A DNA stretch of 64,000 nucleotides from Centroberyx gerrardi. Its lineage: Eukaryota > Chordata > Actinopteri > Beryciformes > Berycidae. The stretch covers positions 4,900,116 through 4,964,115 of the forward strand of contig NC_135997.1 in assembly GCF_048128805.1 (NCBI RefSeq), in the 5' to 3' direction. Each line of letters starts with the position of its first letter. Within the stretch, counting starts at the first letter, position 1. Made by a program: the position numbers and the translations under genes. Under the pieces are notes generated by a model. The model did no database searches and was not told where the DNA came from. It saw only the letters and a program-made list of their open reading frames with translations. This document shows, piece by piece, positions 10,680 to 22,829 of this stretch.

Positions 10680-12895
10680 CACTCATTTAATCATACTTGT
10701 CTATTCACACTGATGAGTCATTTTCCCTGCTGACTGATTTTGAGGGATGGGATGATAGAAGAGGTGAAATATGTCACTCAAAAGTTGACCAGGTATTTAA
10801 AGGCCCAAACTGCAAAAGAGTTTCGCTCCAAAATGGGATTTACACCATCTGAAAAATGACGCCTAGTTTTAAACATGATACAGTGATTGCTGGCATGAAA
10901 GCAAAGCCCATTATGATTTATTATTTAGGTTATGAGTCATCTGAAGTTACAAAATAATTATGGTTTTGTGGATGAAATCATCTGTGTTTGATATAAAATT
11001 GACTGATGAATTTTACACACATTTCAGAATAAAAGCCTTCAATTGTAGCATGACAGCTCCTGTTGAAAGGCTATCACCCCACTTTGTGCACATAGGGATT
11101 TATGGAAACGTCTTTTTTTACTCTAAATTCTTTTGTCTGAGCTTTTAACAAATGGCTGACAGCATGTGACCGTTAAACAAAGTTTTCCACGTATTTTGGA
11201 GGTCATTTTTGAGGTCATTTTTGAGGTTTTGTCATATTTCTAATGTTAGTAAACATTGGAGGAAATCCAACCTGTGATTTAGGTTCTGATGGGTTAAGAA
11301 AGTTGAAAACATTTTGCTACCTATAACTAACTATTCAAGAACAAATGTCAGTATATCCAAAATTAAGAAATTGGTCATTCAATCCTGGTTGTACTGCATC
11401 TTTCAGCCAATTTGCAAATTTAGAAGGTGTATGAAACTTCAATCTATGATTTATGTAATTTTGTGTTCTCTTGCTTTCTTTTTTGGCACGTGAAATTTAT
11501 TTTAAGTGAGAGAAAGGAATACAATATCAGCAAAAACCTTGACAAAGATGACTTGTCATCTTGTAGTTCTGGCTTTTCTCCCAGTGCTGTTCAAGGTACA
11601 GACTTACAAATGCTTGCCATCAACGCTAATACAAATTGAAATTATATATTAAATGAGTTCAGAAATGAAACTGCCCTGCCTCATTTGCACACGATGCCAG
11701 TCCTAGCCCATAATGGGCAGTGACACAGGTATTGTGTTTTGCTTCATCAAAGAGCATTTTAGAATTTTTACTGAAAGACAGTTTGGGTTAGCTAAACAGT
11801 CAGCCGTAGTGGCTAGCTGTGCTGTAGGCTTATACCTGATTTACAGTGCTGTGCACACACACACACACACACACACTCCTGTCTGCACCTCGAGCGCGCA
11901 CCAGCCATTTATAGTACTGCACCCTATGACTCTGCTTAGTGTGCAGAGCATGTACTGCTTTTGTTTTAGCTAGCTATTTCTTTGTTTAAACAAATCTGTC
12001 CCAATGGTTTTATTCACTTCCTGGTTCATTATTCAGTATCATATTGCAGAAGTTCAGTAATTTCTTGGTTCATGGTTATATATTTTTTAATAATTACTGG
12101 AAGATGAGTTATGGAGATGCTGGCACTGGCGAACTTGCTCCACTAACATCTCAAATTGGTCCATCTTGAGTTGTATATCTTGTACGAGTTGCCGAAAAGG
12201 ACGTGAGGTAGCATTTTCACCAAAAATCCCTTCTCACTTCTCTGACAAATCAATTAGCAACTCTGCAGCGTCTGTGGCCCCTGCCGTGTAGTTATATTTT
12301 TCTAAAAGTGCATTTAGTCTCTCTTTGTGACCATTTGCAGGTGCTGCAAACACCCTGTGTGGCTCTGCAACCCCCATTACTGTTCCTCTATAAATTAAGC
12401 ATTACCCTCTTCTTCTAAAATCCAATACAAAGTCCCAACAGCTAATACCAGACAAAATGCCCACAAAATGTAACATGAAAGTAACCATAGTTCTGAATTA
12501 GGCAGTTAACAGTGCTGCTAGGTACATTAGGTAGGATGCCGTCTACCCAACCATAACTTCATTAAGGTAGTTGGGTAGTTTAGTTTCTTTTGTGACTTTG
12601 TTTTTAGGCAAAGAGCTTTACTTTGTAAGGCATTGTTTGAACATGACAGTTGATTCATCCCTCAACACTGACTGGGGCAAGTTTACTTCAGACTTCTTTT
12701 AATTAAGAGGGGTGATTAATAAGGGATTTATTTGTGTGGCAGTAGCTTTGAGCTGTAGTAGACACTTATTTGTTGTAGTGCTTAATTTATAACTGGCTGG
12801 CTTTGCCCCTTTGCTTTATATTAATTAGCCCACTCCAACCCACACAAGTTGAGCAGATGCTCTTCCTCTATGAGACATTGTGCTTGACTATAATG
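10680..12895. other. intergenic, no gene seen
   Basis: No supported gene. Contains only the microsatellite at 11853-11876 and AT-rich unique-looking sequence; ORFs stay below 90 codons. Confidence 0.5.
11853..11876. repeat. (CA)n microsatellite
   Basis: About 12 CA dinucleotides. Confidence 0.95.
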
Positions 12896-12899
12896 AAAA

Positions 12900-13116
12900 A
12901 AACAGCCTAGGCCAGCAAAGCTGCTTATTCTGGTGGCCAGCTTATACTGGCCATGCTCTGACCATGAATGCTGGTTTAAGTGGTGACCAGTTTAGTATAT
13001 ATTTTGGCCACTTTTCTACTGGCCTTAGGTGGTCGACCAGCATCACTTTAAGCAGTAATAGACCAGCAGAAGACCAGCTCAGACCATCAACGAGTTTTAG
13101 CTGGTCTAGGCTGTTT
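12900..13116. mobile_element. short palindromic element (CCAGC-rich MITE)
   Basis: Starts AAACAGCCTAGGCCAGC and ends GCTGGTCTAGGCTGTTT, inverted repeats with one mismatch. The interior repeats CCAGC/CTGG motifs. The 84-codon ORF across it is incidental. Confidence 0.65.
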
Positions 13117-13239
13117 AATTCAACAGGGATTTGAACCTTGGCAGATGGTTAACAAGAGTTGTCTGTGATATGAAGTGGAAAAAAAACAAGCATTTAATAT
13201 CCACGGCTCTCCCTCTGCCACCCTCTCTCTCCTCCAGAG

Positions 13240-13880
13240 TCAAGAGGATGTGGTTATGAGGGTCAAACCTAATAATCACAAACTCCACAAATCACAATAA
13301 GGCACTTCATTCCAGACCACAAACAGCTGAAGAGATTGCAGACGATGCCCGTCAGCCCCTTAATAACCGCAAAAATAGTAGAGCAGGATGTCACCATTAA
13401 TCTACTGATATAAAGCTCTAAAATAATTGTATTTCTTCTGTTTTATGGCACATAAAACTAGCACTGTAACTGTGTGACTTCCTATCGCTCGATTTTCATA
13501 TTAATTTTACAGTGTTTTACGCAGTGGGTAACCTCGCAGCACCTTTTTACTTTGGTTTAGAGAGGAGGGGAGGCAGTGACATGGAACACGGGAAAGCAGG
13601 AGAGTGACTGACGGAAATAGTGATAGAGGAGATTAACAGCAGAGGAAAGGATGGACTGAATAAGAAAATAACACAAGAGGAAAGAAAGCAGCATTTTTTT
13701 TTTCACTGCTCCACGGAGTCTTATTATTGATCAAGCTCAAACCGTCCATTCACCCCACTAACAGCACATTCAAGGCCGGTGTGAGAACAATTTTAAACAA
13801 GGGGAATAATTAACCGAACCCTAGGGCAGCACGCAGGCGTGGAAACAAAAGCACACAGTAGACAACCATTTTAGCTTCAT
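13240..13880. promoter_or_regulatory. candidate conserved noncoding stretch
   Basis: Non-repetitive sequence without a coding frame, containing many TAAT-like and AATCACAA-like short motifs. It resembles vertebrate conserved noncoding sequence in texture. This is a weak call, useful mainly as a place to check conservation. Confidence 0.22.
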
Positions 13881-15879
13881 TAGCAACGCTGTAACCAGTG
13901 AGTCACTCAGTCAGGTACTGAACAGTCTGCTGGTGAGCGTTGTGGTGCAATGACTGTACATACTGTGTTGAATTAGGCATGACTGGTTTTAAAACATCTA
14001 ACCATAAATTACTGGCTGCACAGATCAGAAGAATGTGTAGATAATTAATGGCGCCTGTAGCCTATAGGTTAGTTAAAAATTTAGGTTCAGTCAGAAGAGG
14101 CTCGGCATGAGACAGACCATTTATTGCAACAAATGGTAATACAGTTGGATTTGGCAGTGTGGCTCCGTTCCCAGGATGCTGAAAGAACAAATCTGTGCAA
14201 GCATGACACAGATTTGGCTTGGAGCACGCAATACTCTCCCCCTGTGTATGGGACGGAGCCTGAGAGATGCACATCGCTTAATTATAATGACAATATAATA
14301 GACATAGTGAGCCAACATAGTATGAATTCCAGAGTGCTAATGCAGGAGGAGGCTGGGAGGTGGAGGGAGGTAAAGCTCTGTGGCAGCAGGCAGCAGTGTG
14401 ATGCAGCAGCAGAAGTGAATGCAGGATGAGTGAGAGCCAGATCTGTTTATATGGATCGCCTGGTTATCAGAGTTGGGTCGTGGTCGTTTGTGATTGGTGG
14501 ACAGCTAGAGCACCAGACATAATGACTACTGTGTCCTGCCTGAAGTACAGCAAAGCTCCATTTTTGTAAAGCTCTACCATGAGACTCCAGGAATCTTAGA
14601 CCAGTACTATCTGAATTTCACAAATGTTTAAATTTCTGCTCAGTTGTTGCATAATAAAATAAAGTTTCCACACCTGACAATATCAGTCATGGGTGCTGGG
14701 AGAAGAATAACATATGTATATGAGGCTCCCGCACACCATCTCAAGAGATTTGTACTGTATGTACTTATGCTCAGTTGTTACAGACATAAACAAATTGTCT
14801 GCTAATCCACATACCTATGAGGGATTCATATTTTCCCCCAAAATCAACTTATTTTCATTCCCGGGAGATTAACCTCTCACTCTCCTGGAATATCGCATTT
14901 TTTCAAAAGAATTTTGTGTAAAAGACACATTTCAACCAGTAGGGGGCAGCTTGGCAGCAGGGAGCAGCTTGTACTTTTCAAAATAAAGTTTAGATATTTG
15001 ACTTATGTAGGCCTAACTTTGAACCAAAGGCTTCCCTGGTGGAGAGTGAATTGTGTGTTGTTTGACACCAAGTGCTTTATGGGTGAGGAGGGCAAACCCA
15101 CACCCCTCCACCATCAATAACACCATTATCCTGGCACAGTACATGTAGTATTCAGCCCATGTTCACAATGAGCTTTTATCCTTGCTAATAAATGGTGATT
15201 TGGAGGTCGTTGAGTAGGTCTATGGATGGGTTGTTTCTGCCTAAAGATTTAACAGATTTACTCTACAATCCTAACACTAGCTACAATCCAGCAGTGTGTG
15301 GCCAGTTCTGATGTTGCAAGAGGCATTGTTTAGGTTACAGCTTTCTAATACTCAGTATGTCCAGGAGGATTAGATTTTTTTTAACTGTCCAAAAACAAGT
15401 AATTACTGGCTAACATAAATTATGAATTCACATTTAGAGAAGCAAATGTAAAATATGTTCAATGTCGGACACATTAAATCTATTATGAGCAAATCAATGA
15501 ATCATACATTTTTTAATGAATGTGAATACAGATTTATAACAATTAAAACTGATATAACTTCAACTATATATGGCAGAGCTTACTTTAAAATGGTGATGTG
15601 CTGTAACACCACACTGGGGACTGTAACACTACACACACTCAAGTGCTTATGCAACTAAGACACACAAAGAGCTTCACTGAACAATAGTGTAGCATCGTCG
15701 TCATCACACCGCTCCACAGAATGACTATTGCCGCTTTTCACTAAAAGATGAGTCACCGGACTCTTCTTGGTCTCTGATGACAGGGCTTTGGAATCAGCCA
15801 GCCTACTCAACAAAGCCAAACATGTCACTCTGACAGTGATAAATAGGAAATCTGCATATATACTGCAGCTGTATTTCAT

Positions 15880-16165
15880 GTAGCGGAGCTAAGAGGAAGT
15901 CGGCCTGCTTCTACTGAATAGTTAAAGGGTTTCTTAATAGCTCTATGCTGCTATTTAATTCTGAGAGGATAGCTCATTCATGTTTTATGGTCTTAGTTCT
16001 TCAGGAGGACGTCCTCCTTTTTCCCGGCTCTCAACCTCTTACAAGGTTGGAACGTTTTATGCGCCACGATGGCCGGAGAAGTTTCCCCTCAATTAAATGC
16101 CTTTCATTACACTCCTCAGCTCCGGGGGTGGCATGGACGGATCCATGACACATCACCCTGGTGCA
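15880..16165. promoter_or_regulatory. candidate conserved noncoding element with 16-bp palindrome
   Basis: Non-repetitive, locally CpG-containing sequence with the perfect palindrome AGGAGGACGTCCTCCT at 16003-16018, centred on a GACGTC CRE-like core. The 67-codon + strand ORF here has no recognisable family. Confidence 0.3.
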
Positions 16166-16290
16166 GAAATCCATTCCCCCCCCATTTTAGGTTATGGATT
16201 GTTCTCAAAATATAATGTGGTTCTATAGAGGAAAAAAATCGTAACGTATTGATATTTCGTCATGTGTTATTGTCGTTGCCTGAAAATGTG

Positions 16291-16382
16291 TATCTGCAGG
16301 GGGTGGTAGGGTTGTTGATCAATACAAATGACTCAACGATTACTTGGCCAGGTGCTGAGATTTCTGGCTTTCAAAACTCACT
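16291..16382 (+). repeat. dispersed repeat, copy 3 of 3
   Basis: Same family as 4221-4325 and 8001-8125. It keeps the TTGTTGATCAATAC core and the right half (CGATTACTTGGCCAGGTGCT). Confidence 0.6.
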
Positions 16383-16389
16383 TTTCAAT

Positions 16390-17710
16390 GGTAAAACAAG
16401 AAATGGATCAGTCTGGTAGGTGTACATCATAAGCTCAGACCCATGGAATATGTTATGCACCAGTTACTCAAAGGCCAGGATGTGCTGTTGAAGAGGAATT
16501 ATCCGCTCTCTGCTGTACATTAAATCCCAGGACTCACAGGCCCTGTGAGTGTTCAGGTCTGCAACCATGCAAAACCTGGACTCAGAAATAAGTAACATCA
16601 TTTCCCATACAAGACACGTAATTGGGCAGTGATACATCTGGCAATTTATAACTCTCTGGTCTCATACCTTTTCTTTTTTGTTAAATGGGTTTTTAGCTTG
16701 GCTTGAGACAATGACCTGGATAGGATATTTTTGTTTATGGAAATTTAGAAGTCAGTATTTTTGAATTATAGATATATTTTCAGTATGTTGAAGATACAGC
16801 ATACATATTTCTGAATTTATCTCCATCTTATAGCAGCTTATTCTGATACAAAATACAAATACTCCCTCAACAAATGTAACATGTTACATTTTTATGTGTT
16901 TTTCTCATCAACCATTTTTTCCCCAAGTCTAATACTCCCATTTAAAGAACCCAAATTCTTAAGGTGGCCCACCTGTGCTCTTTCTTTTCACCAGACCGTG
17001 GGGAAGCAGAGATTGTCACAGACATATGGGGATCAAAGTAGTAAAAGCAGTGCAGTTGGGAATCCAACTTTGGCCCACATGGGAGGATTATATGTGTTTG
17101 AAATTAAGCTGCCCTATGGACTGTGCCAGATGCTGGCCTGATATCCATTCCCTATATTACCTAGACCCACACAACACTGGTATAGATTTACTATGCAGTA
17201 TGGAAACTGTAGCCACAATGGACTACCATATTGGTGCAGTGATGTTATTAATAACAAAAAACTATAGGTGAAAAGAGATCTATTGTTTTTGGTTGTTAAC
17301 CATGCCTAGTGCTATGAAACTACTGCGAGGGCTGCTTTGATGTTAGCAGTAAAGGGTTAGTGTGATGAGAGCATTTCTGTCATGGGGGTTATCAAGTGCA
17401 CATCACCCAGTAAGGATGTTTTGTTGCATGAGGCCCTTGACATTTACAGAGGGTTCAAGACTAAAATATGCCATCAAAGAGCCCCCTCTGTGCACATTCA
17501 GCATTTATCCTGTGTACAACTACTTTAATTGCTGTTCTTATGGCTAGCAACTGCATCGTGTGCTATTATCCAATGGGTGATTTGAGTTGCTAACTGTAGC
17601 ACCAATGGTGCTGCAACAATAGGTATGCTTTATACAGTAGCAATGCTAGCACAGGATTGGCTGCTGATGGGCAATGTGAAGTTCAGCTGTGGCCAACTTT
17701 TCCACTCCAA
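16390..17710. other. intergenic, no gene seen
   Basis: Short ORFs only (at most 98 codons) with no recognisable product. No clear repeat boundary seen by eye. Confidence 0.45.
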
Positions 17711-17714
17711 TAAA

Positions 17715-18850
17715 GGCTCAAAGGGTGTTTAAGTCCTCAGTGCCGTCTTTCAGACAAATGAGGGAGGCTAACTCCTCCGAAGAAACTCGGAAAGATGGCT
17801 GCACCCGAATGTGCCTTTAGCTAATGCTCAGCTGCTTCTTACAAAGCTCTTCTCAGACAATTAAAAAGGCAGCAGCCCAGCAGAAACAAATTTCAGCTCC
17901 CTAACCTATATGTCTTACAAAAAGTTAATCAAGCTTTAACCAAACAAATCCATTTGCCTCCCAGACAAGTTACTAAGGAAAGCTCCTGCCAGCAGCTTAC
18001 CAAAGCCAATAATGTCTTCTAACATTGTGGTTGTCTTCAAGACAGGTCACTTGATGGAGCTAGATCATTTATTTAAAACTCCAGCCAAGCAACTCAACAA
18101 CAAGCAGCCTATCAAAAACAATCTTATGTAAATGTCACACACCTGTTTGTCTTCCAGAAAGCCCCTCCGAGGGAGCTAACAGCCTGTCTTCCAGGACAAG
18201 TTAATCAAGCTGTGCTTCTTTTCTAATATATTTTTATGTCCTCCAGCTGAGTTTCTTCCAGACATGTTGGTAATGGCAGTAACCTAGCAAATACAAATAA
18301 CATATCTCATAACCTGTAGGATTTCCAGACAGATTAATCAAGATCTACTTTAACTCATCTGTTTGTCTTCCAGAAAGATTTTATAAGAAAAACTCCTCCC
18401 AGGTAAATCAGCTAGCAGTCAAGCAAAAATAATTAATATACCATACCTTACAACATATGTCCGTCTTTCAAGTGACTCATGGTGTATCCTTACACACAAT
18501 TGGCCTCAAGATTAAAGTCAAGCCAGACCTATAGATAGCAGCCAAGCAAAACAAATAAGTCTCCTAACAAGCTTGTCTTCCAGTCAGGCTGCTCAGGTCT
18601 CCAGGCATACATGTTCAAACTTGGGTTTTCATATAAATATAGTGCATGTGGTACTAATATTATTGCATTGACCTTGCTTACCAAGTCACTGTCAAAGAGT
18701 TTGCAATTATAAGTAGGCTACTGCATTTCTTTAGAAGCCGAGTAAGGACGTTTGGGTTCACTCATCTTTCCATGTTTCGAGGAGGAGTCCCAAGTGGCTC
18801 CGCCCCTCGTCTGAAAGACCGCGTTCAGGGCTGAAACACCCTTTGAGCTC
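17715..18850. mobile_element. foldback element with inverted ends and degenerate internal array
   Basis: The left end (17715-17819) and right end (18742-18850) are imperfect inverted copies of about 105 bp. GGCTCAAAGGGTGTTT on the left pairs with AAACACCCTTTGAGCTC on the right, and GTCTTTCAGAC with GTCTGAAAGAC. Between them is a degenerate array, period about 115-165 bp, of units like GCAGCCAAGCAAAACAAAT, then CTCCTAAC, then TGTCTTCCAGACAAGTTAAT. TCTTCCAG-like cores occur near 18150, 18187, 18255, 18364 and 18574. No protein is encoded. I do not recognise the family. Confidence 0.6.
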
Positions 18851-18959
18851 CACAAAGAGGAGACTAAGTGTAACCTTGGTCGGCATCAGCAGACTTGTCT
18901 CAGGTAGTGCGGAGTGAATATACAGTAAAAACAAGGTGAGACTAGAATGCATGATTTGG

Positions 18960-20026
18960 TTCTCTGCAATATTTAACCGCCGCTTGTCTGGATGAATGGG
19001 AGGAATAGGTCAAGGTCAAAGAACTACAACAAAAACAAATTGTTCCTGAAGTTTTTGCAGTACTTTACAGTAATACCTAAATACTAAATGAATCTAATGT
19101 GTTCATAATGGAGTAGTTGAGTGTTTTATAAAGGAACCATTTGGTTCTGAGATGATGATATGTGAGGCTGGTATTATATATACCACCAATATACCACTAT
19201 ATATAGCACCAAAAGCTGTGTATCTCTGGAAAGTATCATATTGGAACACACATTAAACAGTTAGTGAATGTTGAATATTAATTGCAGGCATCACAGATAT
19301 TTTGGTAAAAAGTGCCATCTAGAGGATATGCAGAATACTGCACCTACAGTGGGGAAAAAAGAGTTTAAATATTATGACAGCATTTAATGTGACATACATT
19401 ATATTCCCAACATCTGATAAAAAATATATACTCATAATTATAGCTGTACCCATAGCACTTTTCTCCTTAACCCTCTGTAATGAGTCATGTGCTTAGATGA
19501 TGAAGTGCTGATGATGAATAATAACTTTTTTATTTCAAATTATTCATAAAGCTATGTTACAGTGGCACAAATCGTGAGTGTCAAAAATTTTATTTGATTT
19601 ATGTATGTATTTACTCATAATTGACTTGCTTACTTCTTATTTGCTTGTTTGTTTATCCCTCAATCCCCATTAGCTGCAGCAAATGCAGCAGCCATCCTTC
19701 CTGGAATCCACATAAAAGTATTACAGACATACCTGGCAGCAAACACACAGCTGCTAATGGATGTTCATATCCCATAGTATTTCTATCCGAGCAAAGGAAA
19801 GAAGGACATACTGTATCTTCTCATGCTGTTGTTATTGTAAAGCTGCTAAAATTCCAGCCATGAATTAGATACAGGGCTTCAAACGAACAAAAAGTGTAAA
19901 TTCAATGAGAGGCAAACTGGTGAAACATCAGCATTTTGAACTTGAATCATCTCAAATACCAGTTGAGATCCAGAACTAAGCACAAGCCTCTGCTGCTTTT
20001 GGGGACTGCAACACACTTACTTATAC
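18960..20026. other. intergenic, no gene seen
   Basis: AT-rich sequence with no supported coding frame or recognised element. Confidence 0.45.
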
Positions 20027-20675
20027 TTAGGCCTGTGTATTCCTTGCAGAACACAGGCCATTGATGGATTGCTTCCCCAGGACATAGCAGCTATAAAACC
20101 TGCATTGTATTTCTTCCATTGGCACTATTCTGCGCACCTGTTTTTCCAGATCATATAAGATTTCCTCTTTTGAGACGGACACCTGTTCCTCTCCTATAGC
20201 CGTCGACGTGAGCGTGCCACTGAAATGTGAGAGAGACGCGACTAATGTATTGTGTAACTGCTCCAGTACCTGTGTACATGATCCGAGATGCCCCCTGCAG
20301 GACCTCCATTTTGGTGTTTGCTGATGAAGCGAGTAAGTCTCCCCAGCTGGGAAGGGGAGGGGAGGAGCACAGTCTTGGGGAGCAGCCAACTGGGCTCCGC
20401 CGCAGCATTTCTCTCTTCCCGAAGCCTGAGCAATGGGAGCACAATGAGGGGTCAGACGCCGCTCGCTGGATGTGTTGTAGGCCGAGTCAGGCTGCACAAA
20501 TAGTGTCTGTGTTGCTGAGGGAGAGGTGGAGTTCACATCCTTGCTGACAGCAAACATGAGTCTATGGGTATAGCTTACTAACTTAGCAGCTAACACTAAC
20601 AGTAGCACAGAGAGAAGTGCACTACTGGGTACTGTAGTAGAACATATAACACCGACAGCAAGCTTGCAACTGTGG
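20027..20675 (-). other. candidate minus-strand exon, unrecognised ORF in CpG-rich patch
   Basis: A 234-codon minus-strand frame (20027-20731) is among the longest in the window outside known genes. Near its 5' end lies a good acceptor: a T-rich tract then CCACAG, ending at about 20676, so the exon-like part would be about 20027-20675. After that point comes a hydrophobic segment (SSALLSVLLLVLAAKLVSY), which could be a membrane span, then a Ser/Pro/Cys-rich middle and a charged end (SKEEILYDLEKQVRRI). I recognise no family. CpG density is high at about 20160-20540, so it could also be a promoter-associated first exon; a good donor (CAG followed by GTACTG on the minus strand) sits near 20269. 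Confidence 0.3.
20160..20540. promoter_or_regulatory. CpG-rich patch, possible promoter
   Basis: CpG dinucleotides are frequent here (GTCGACGTGAGCG, GACGCGAC, CTCCGCCGC, GACGCCGCTCGC), while the flanks are CpG-poor. A CTATAAAAC TATA-like string lies at 20090-20098 on the + strand. No recognised gene starts nearby. Confidence 0.3.
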
Positions 20676-20969
20676 AACAGAAAAATGATGCATAAAAATG
20701 ACGATTTTTTGTTCTGTTTAGTTTGACACAAGGTCTGTACATGAAGGTGAATTATGCAAGAATGAAGGGGAATAAATATTTAGGTAACTGGCAAAATAAA
20801 GGACATGAGTAAATGAGGGATACAAATAATACTAAAGCAGGTACGCCTCCACACACAGGTATGGTCCCTAAGATAAGAAGCAATTAACATCCCACCATGC
20901 TTAGGGCCATGTATAAAAATGCTGCAGCAGACCCAGTTGCCCATTATTTGGGCTACCATGCCTCGAAGA

Positions 20970-21110
20970 AGAGATTTATTTATTTTACCTTGATTTTACC
21001 AGGCAGGTCACTGAATAACACATTTTCATTTACAAGGACGGCCTGGCAAGAGTTTTTAACCTCTTGCAGGGGAAAGGGGAGAGGATAAAATAAAAAGTCA
21101 GACATGCAAA
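20970..21110. repeat. dispersed repeat fragment
   Basis: TTTTACCAGGCAGGTCACTGA followed by CATTTTCATTTACAAGGACG and GCCTGGCAAG resembles a widespread fish repeat (TTACCAGG...CTCATTTACA...GACCTGG). Identification is from memory of the motif. Confidence 0.45.
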
Positions 21111-21547
21111 CGTTCGGCATTAAGGGACATAACAGACAGACAACATTAAACAACAAAGAATGGGCAGTGAAATAAAAGGAGAGAGGGCAGCAAAGGGGAG
21201 AAGAAAACTGAAAAAAAGATCTTTGGGAGAGAGATAATTCTTGGGGTACGTTTAGCAGGAGCATCAGTGACAAAGACTACTCAACACATTGTTTTACACA
21301 TTACAGTGGCTAAAGTGATGCTGGCATGGAAGTCTGAGGGAGCGTCAACTAAGGAAAACTATGGACAGACACACACACCCGTCGACTGCGATGTCTTCGC
21401 ATCGGTTCAAGATTCAACAAAAAGCAGACAAGCAGCTTTGAGCAGGCAGCTACATCAAGAACAGCCCAGCGAGAACTTCACAGAAAGGCATAATGTGGGC
21501 GAGTTGCAGCACATAAATCACCAGATCATCACCGGATCTCAGCCCGA

Positions 21548-21837
21548 TGGAACACTTTATTTGGATAGTCCAATGCTGATACTCACCTTAATATGTGTCA
21601 CTAAAAAGTCTACTGAGTTTCAGGTAATACTGAAAATAGTGTGAAAAGTTATCTACAGATATTCAATGTCTGGGTTAATTGGGTTTGATTTAGGTTTAGA
21701 AATAGGGGTAGGGTTGGGATTAGAGTTATGTTATAGCACAGATGCAGCAAATACACTTTACTTTACTGAACATCTACTTTTTGCCACCTGATAGTGAGTT
21801 GAGTATCAACATTGGACTGTCCAAATAAAGTGTTACC
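21548..21837. mobile_element. hAT-like palindromic MITE
   Basis: Left end GGAACACTTTATTTGGATAG and right end ending CCAAATAAAGTGTTACC are near-perfect inverted repeats. The inside carries a G-rich TAGGGGTAGGG-like tract, as is common in this element type. No clean 8-bp target duplication was found. Confidence 0.65.
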
Positions 21838-22567
21838 GATTCTGGCACAGCAACTGAGACAGCAATTTCCACTACCACAGTCATAACACCAACTGATAGA
21901 ATGTCTTGTTGAAAAGTGGTGTTGCACCTCTGAAAAAGAGTTTCAGACACTTGTGAAATCTCTGCCAAACTGTTCTGCTGTGCTGTCTAAAGCTTCTCTT
22001 TAGACCCCAGGAAGAGCACAATATCCTGCCATTTCAAATATAGGCCAACTGATGTGGGAGGAAAAAAAGACCATAAACCACTTTTAAATTCAGTACAAAT
22101 TGTACTGATCAGCTCATAGTACAGTATGTTTTTGGACAATGGTATCATGTCAGTTCAGCCCATGAGTTTATACTTGCATAGGCAGCCACACAAGGGTAAA
22201 CTGATTATCTGCTGCCACCTACTGTGTGAGGCTGATGTATGTGTCACTGGAGCTAGGAAGTAGGCATACTGCTGCCTTTAAGTGCTGTCAGAAATATCGC
22301 AATTATGAGGTGAGCGCACCTGAGCAACCCAACAAAGTGAAAAACACGCATGGGAAAGAGGGACATTTCTATGCTACCCAGTTTGCCGAGATGTAACCTT
22401 TACAGGCGATGTCATGAGGGGAAAAATGGGGGAGCGAATGGAGGCTGATGCGTCAACAATTGATGGATAAAGTGATGTATTTATTATACGCCAGAAGGCT
22501 CAACAGAAAGTTCTGGTGTCCTCCACACCTAGGAGAACCACAGTCACCTACACATCCCTGGCCCAGA

Positions 22568-22818
22568 ATATATAGGTAGGTTGAACATAAAACAATAAAT
22601 GATGCTTATCTTCTTTCTTTTTTTTTGGCACAGGAGAACAAAAAGACACAACTTGTGAGTAATGATGAGCACCATTTGTAAGACTAGCCTGTAACTGTGC
22701 TGCTGAAGAAGGCCGTCAGCCCGAAACATTTCTGTCTTTTTGTTCTCCTGTGCCAAAAAAATATAAATAAAGAAGATGAGCATTATTTATTACCTTGTGT
22801 GTGACCTACCTATATATT
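22568..22818. mobile_element. foldback element with ~80-bp arms
   Basis: The left arm (about 22570-22652) and right arm (about 22730-22816) are inverted copies. TATATAGGTAGGT pairs with ACCTACCTATATA, and GGCACAGGAGAACAAAAAGAC pairs with its complement. Between them GAAGAAGGCCGTCAGCCCGAAACAT resembles a retroelement tail motif. An adjacent 79-codon ORF is an artefact. Confidence 0.6.
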
Positions 22819-22829
22819 TTTACACCTAG

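Noticed and set aside
14062..14429. Overlapping 65-101-codon ORFs on both strands
   Set aside because: No family, no splice context and equal openness on both strands; probably chance in unique sequence.
17715..18850. Array considered as CRISPR
   Set aside because: Units are degenerate, long and irregular, with inverted ends in a vertebrate genome; no direct-repeat/spacer pattern.
21690..21730. Telomere-like G-rich tract
   Set aside because: Only a few TAGGG-like units, inside a hAT-like MITE; not an interstitial telomere array.
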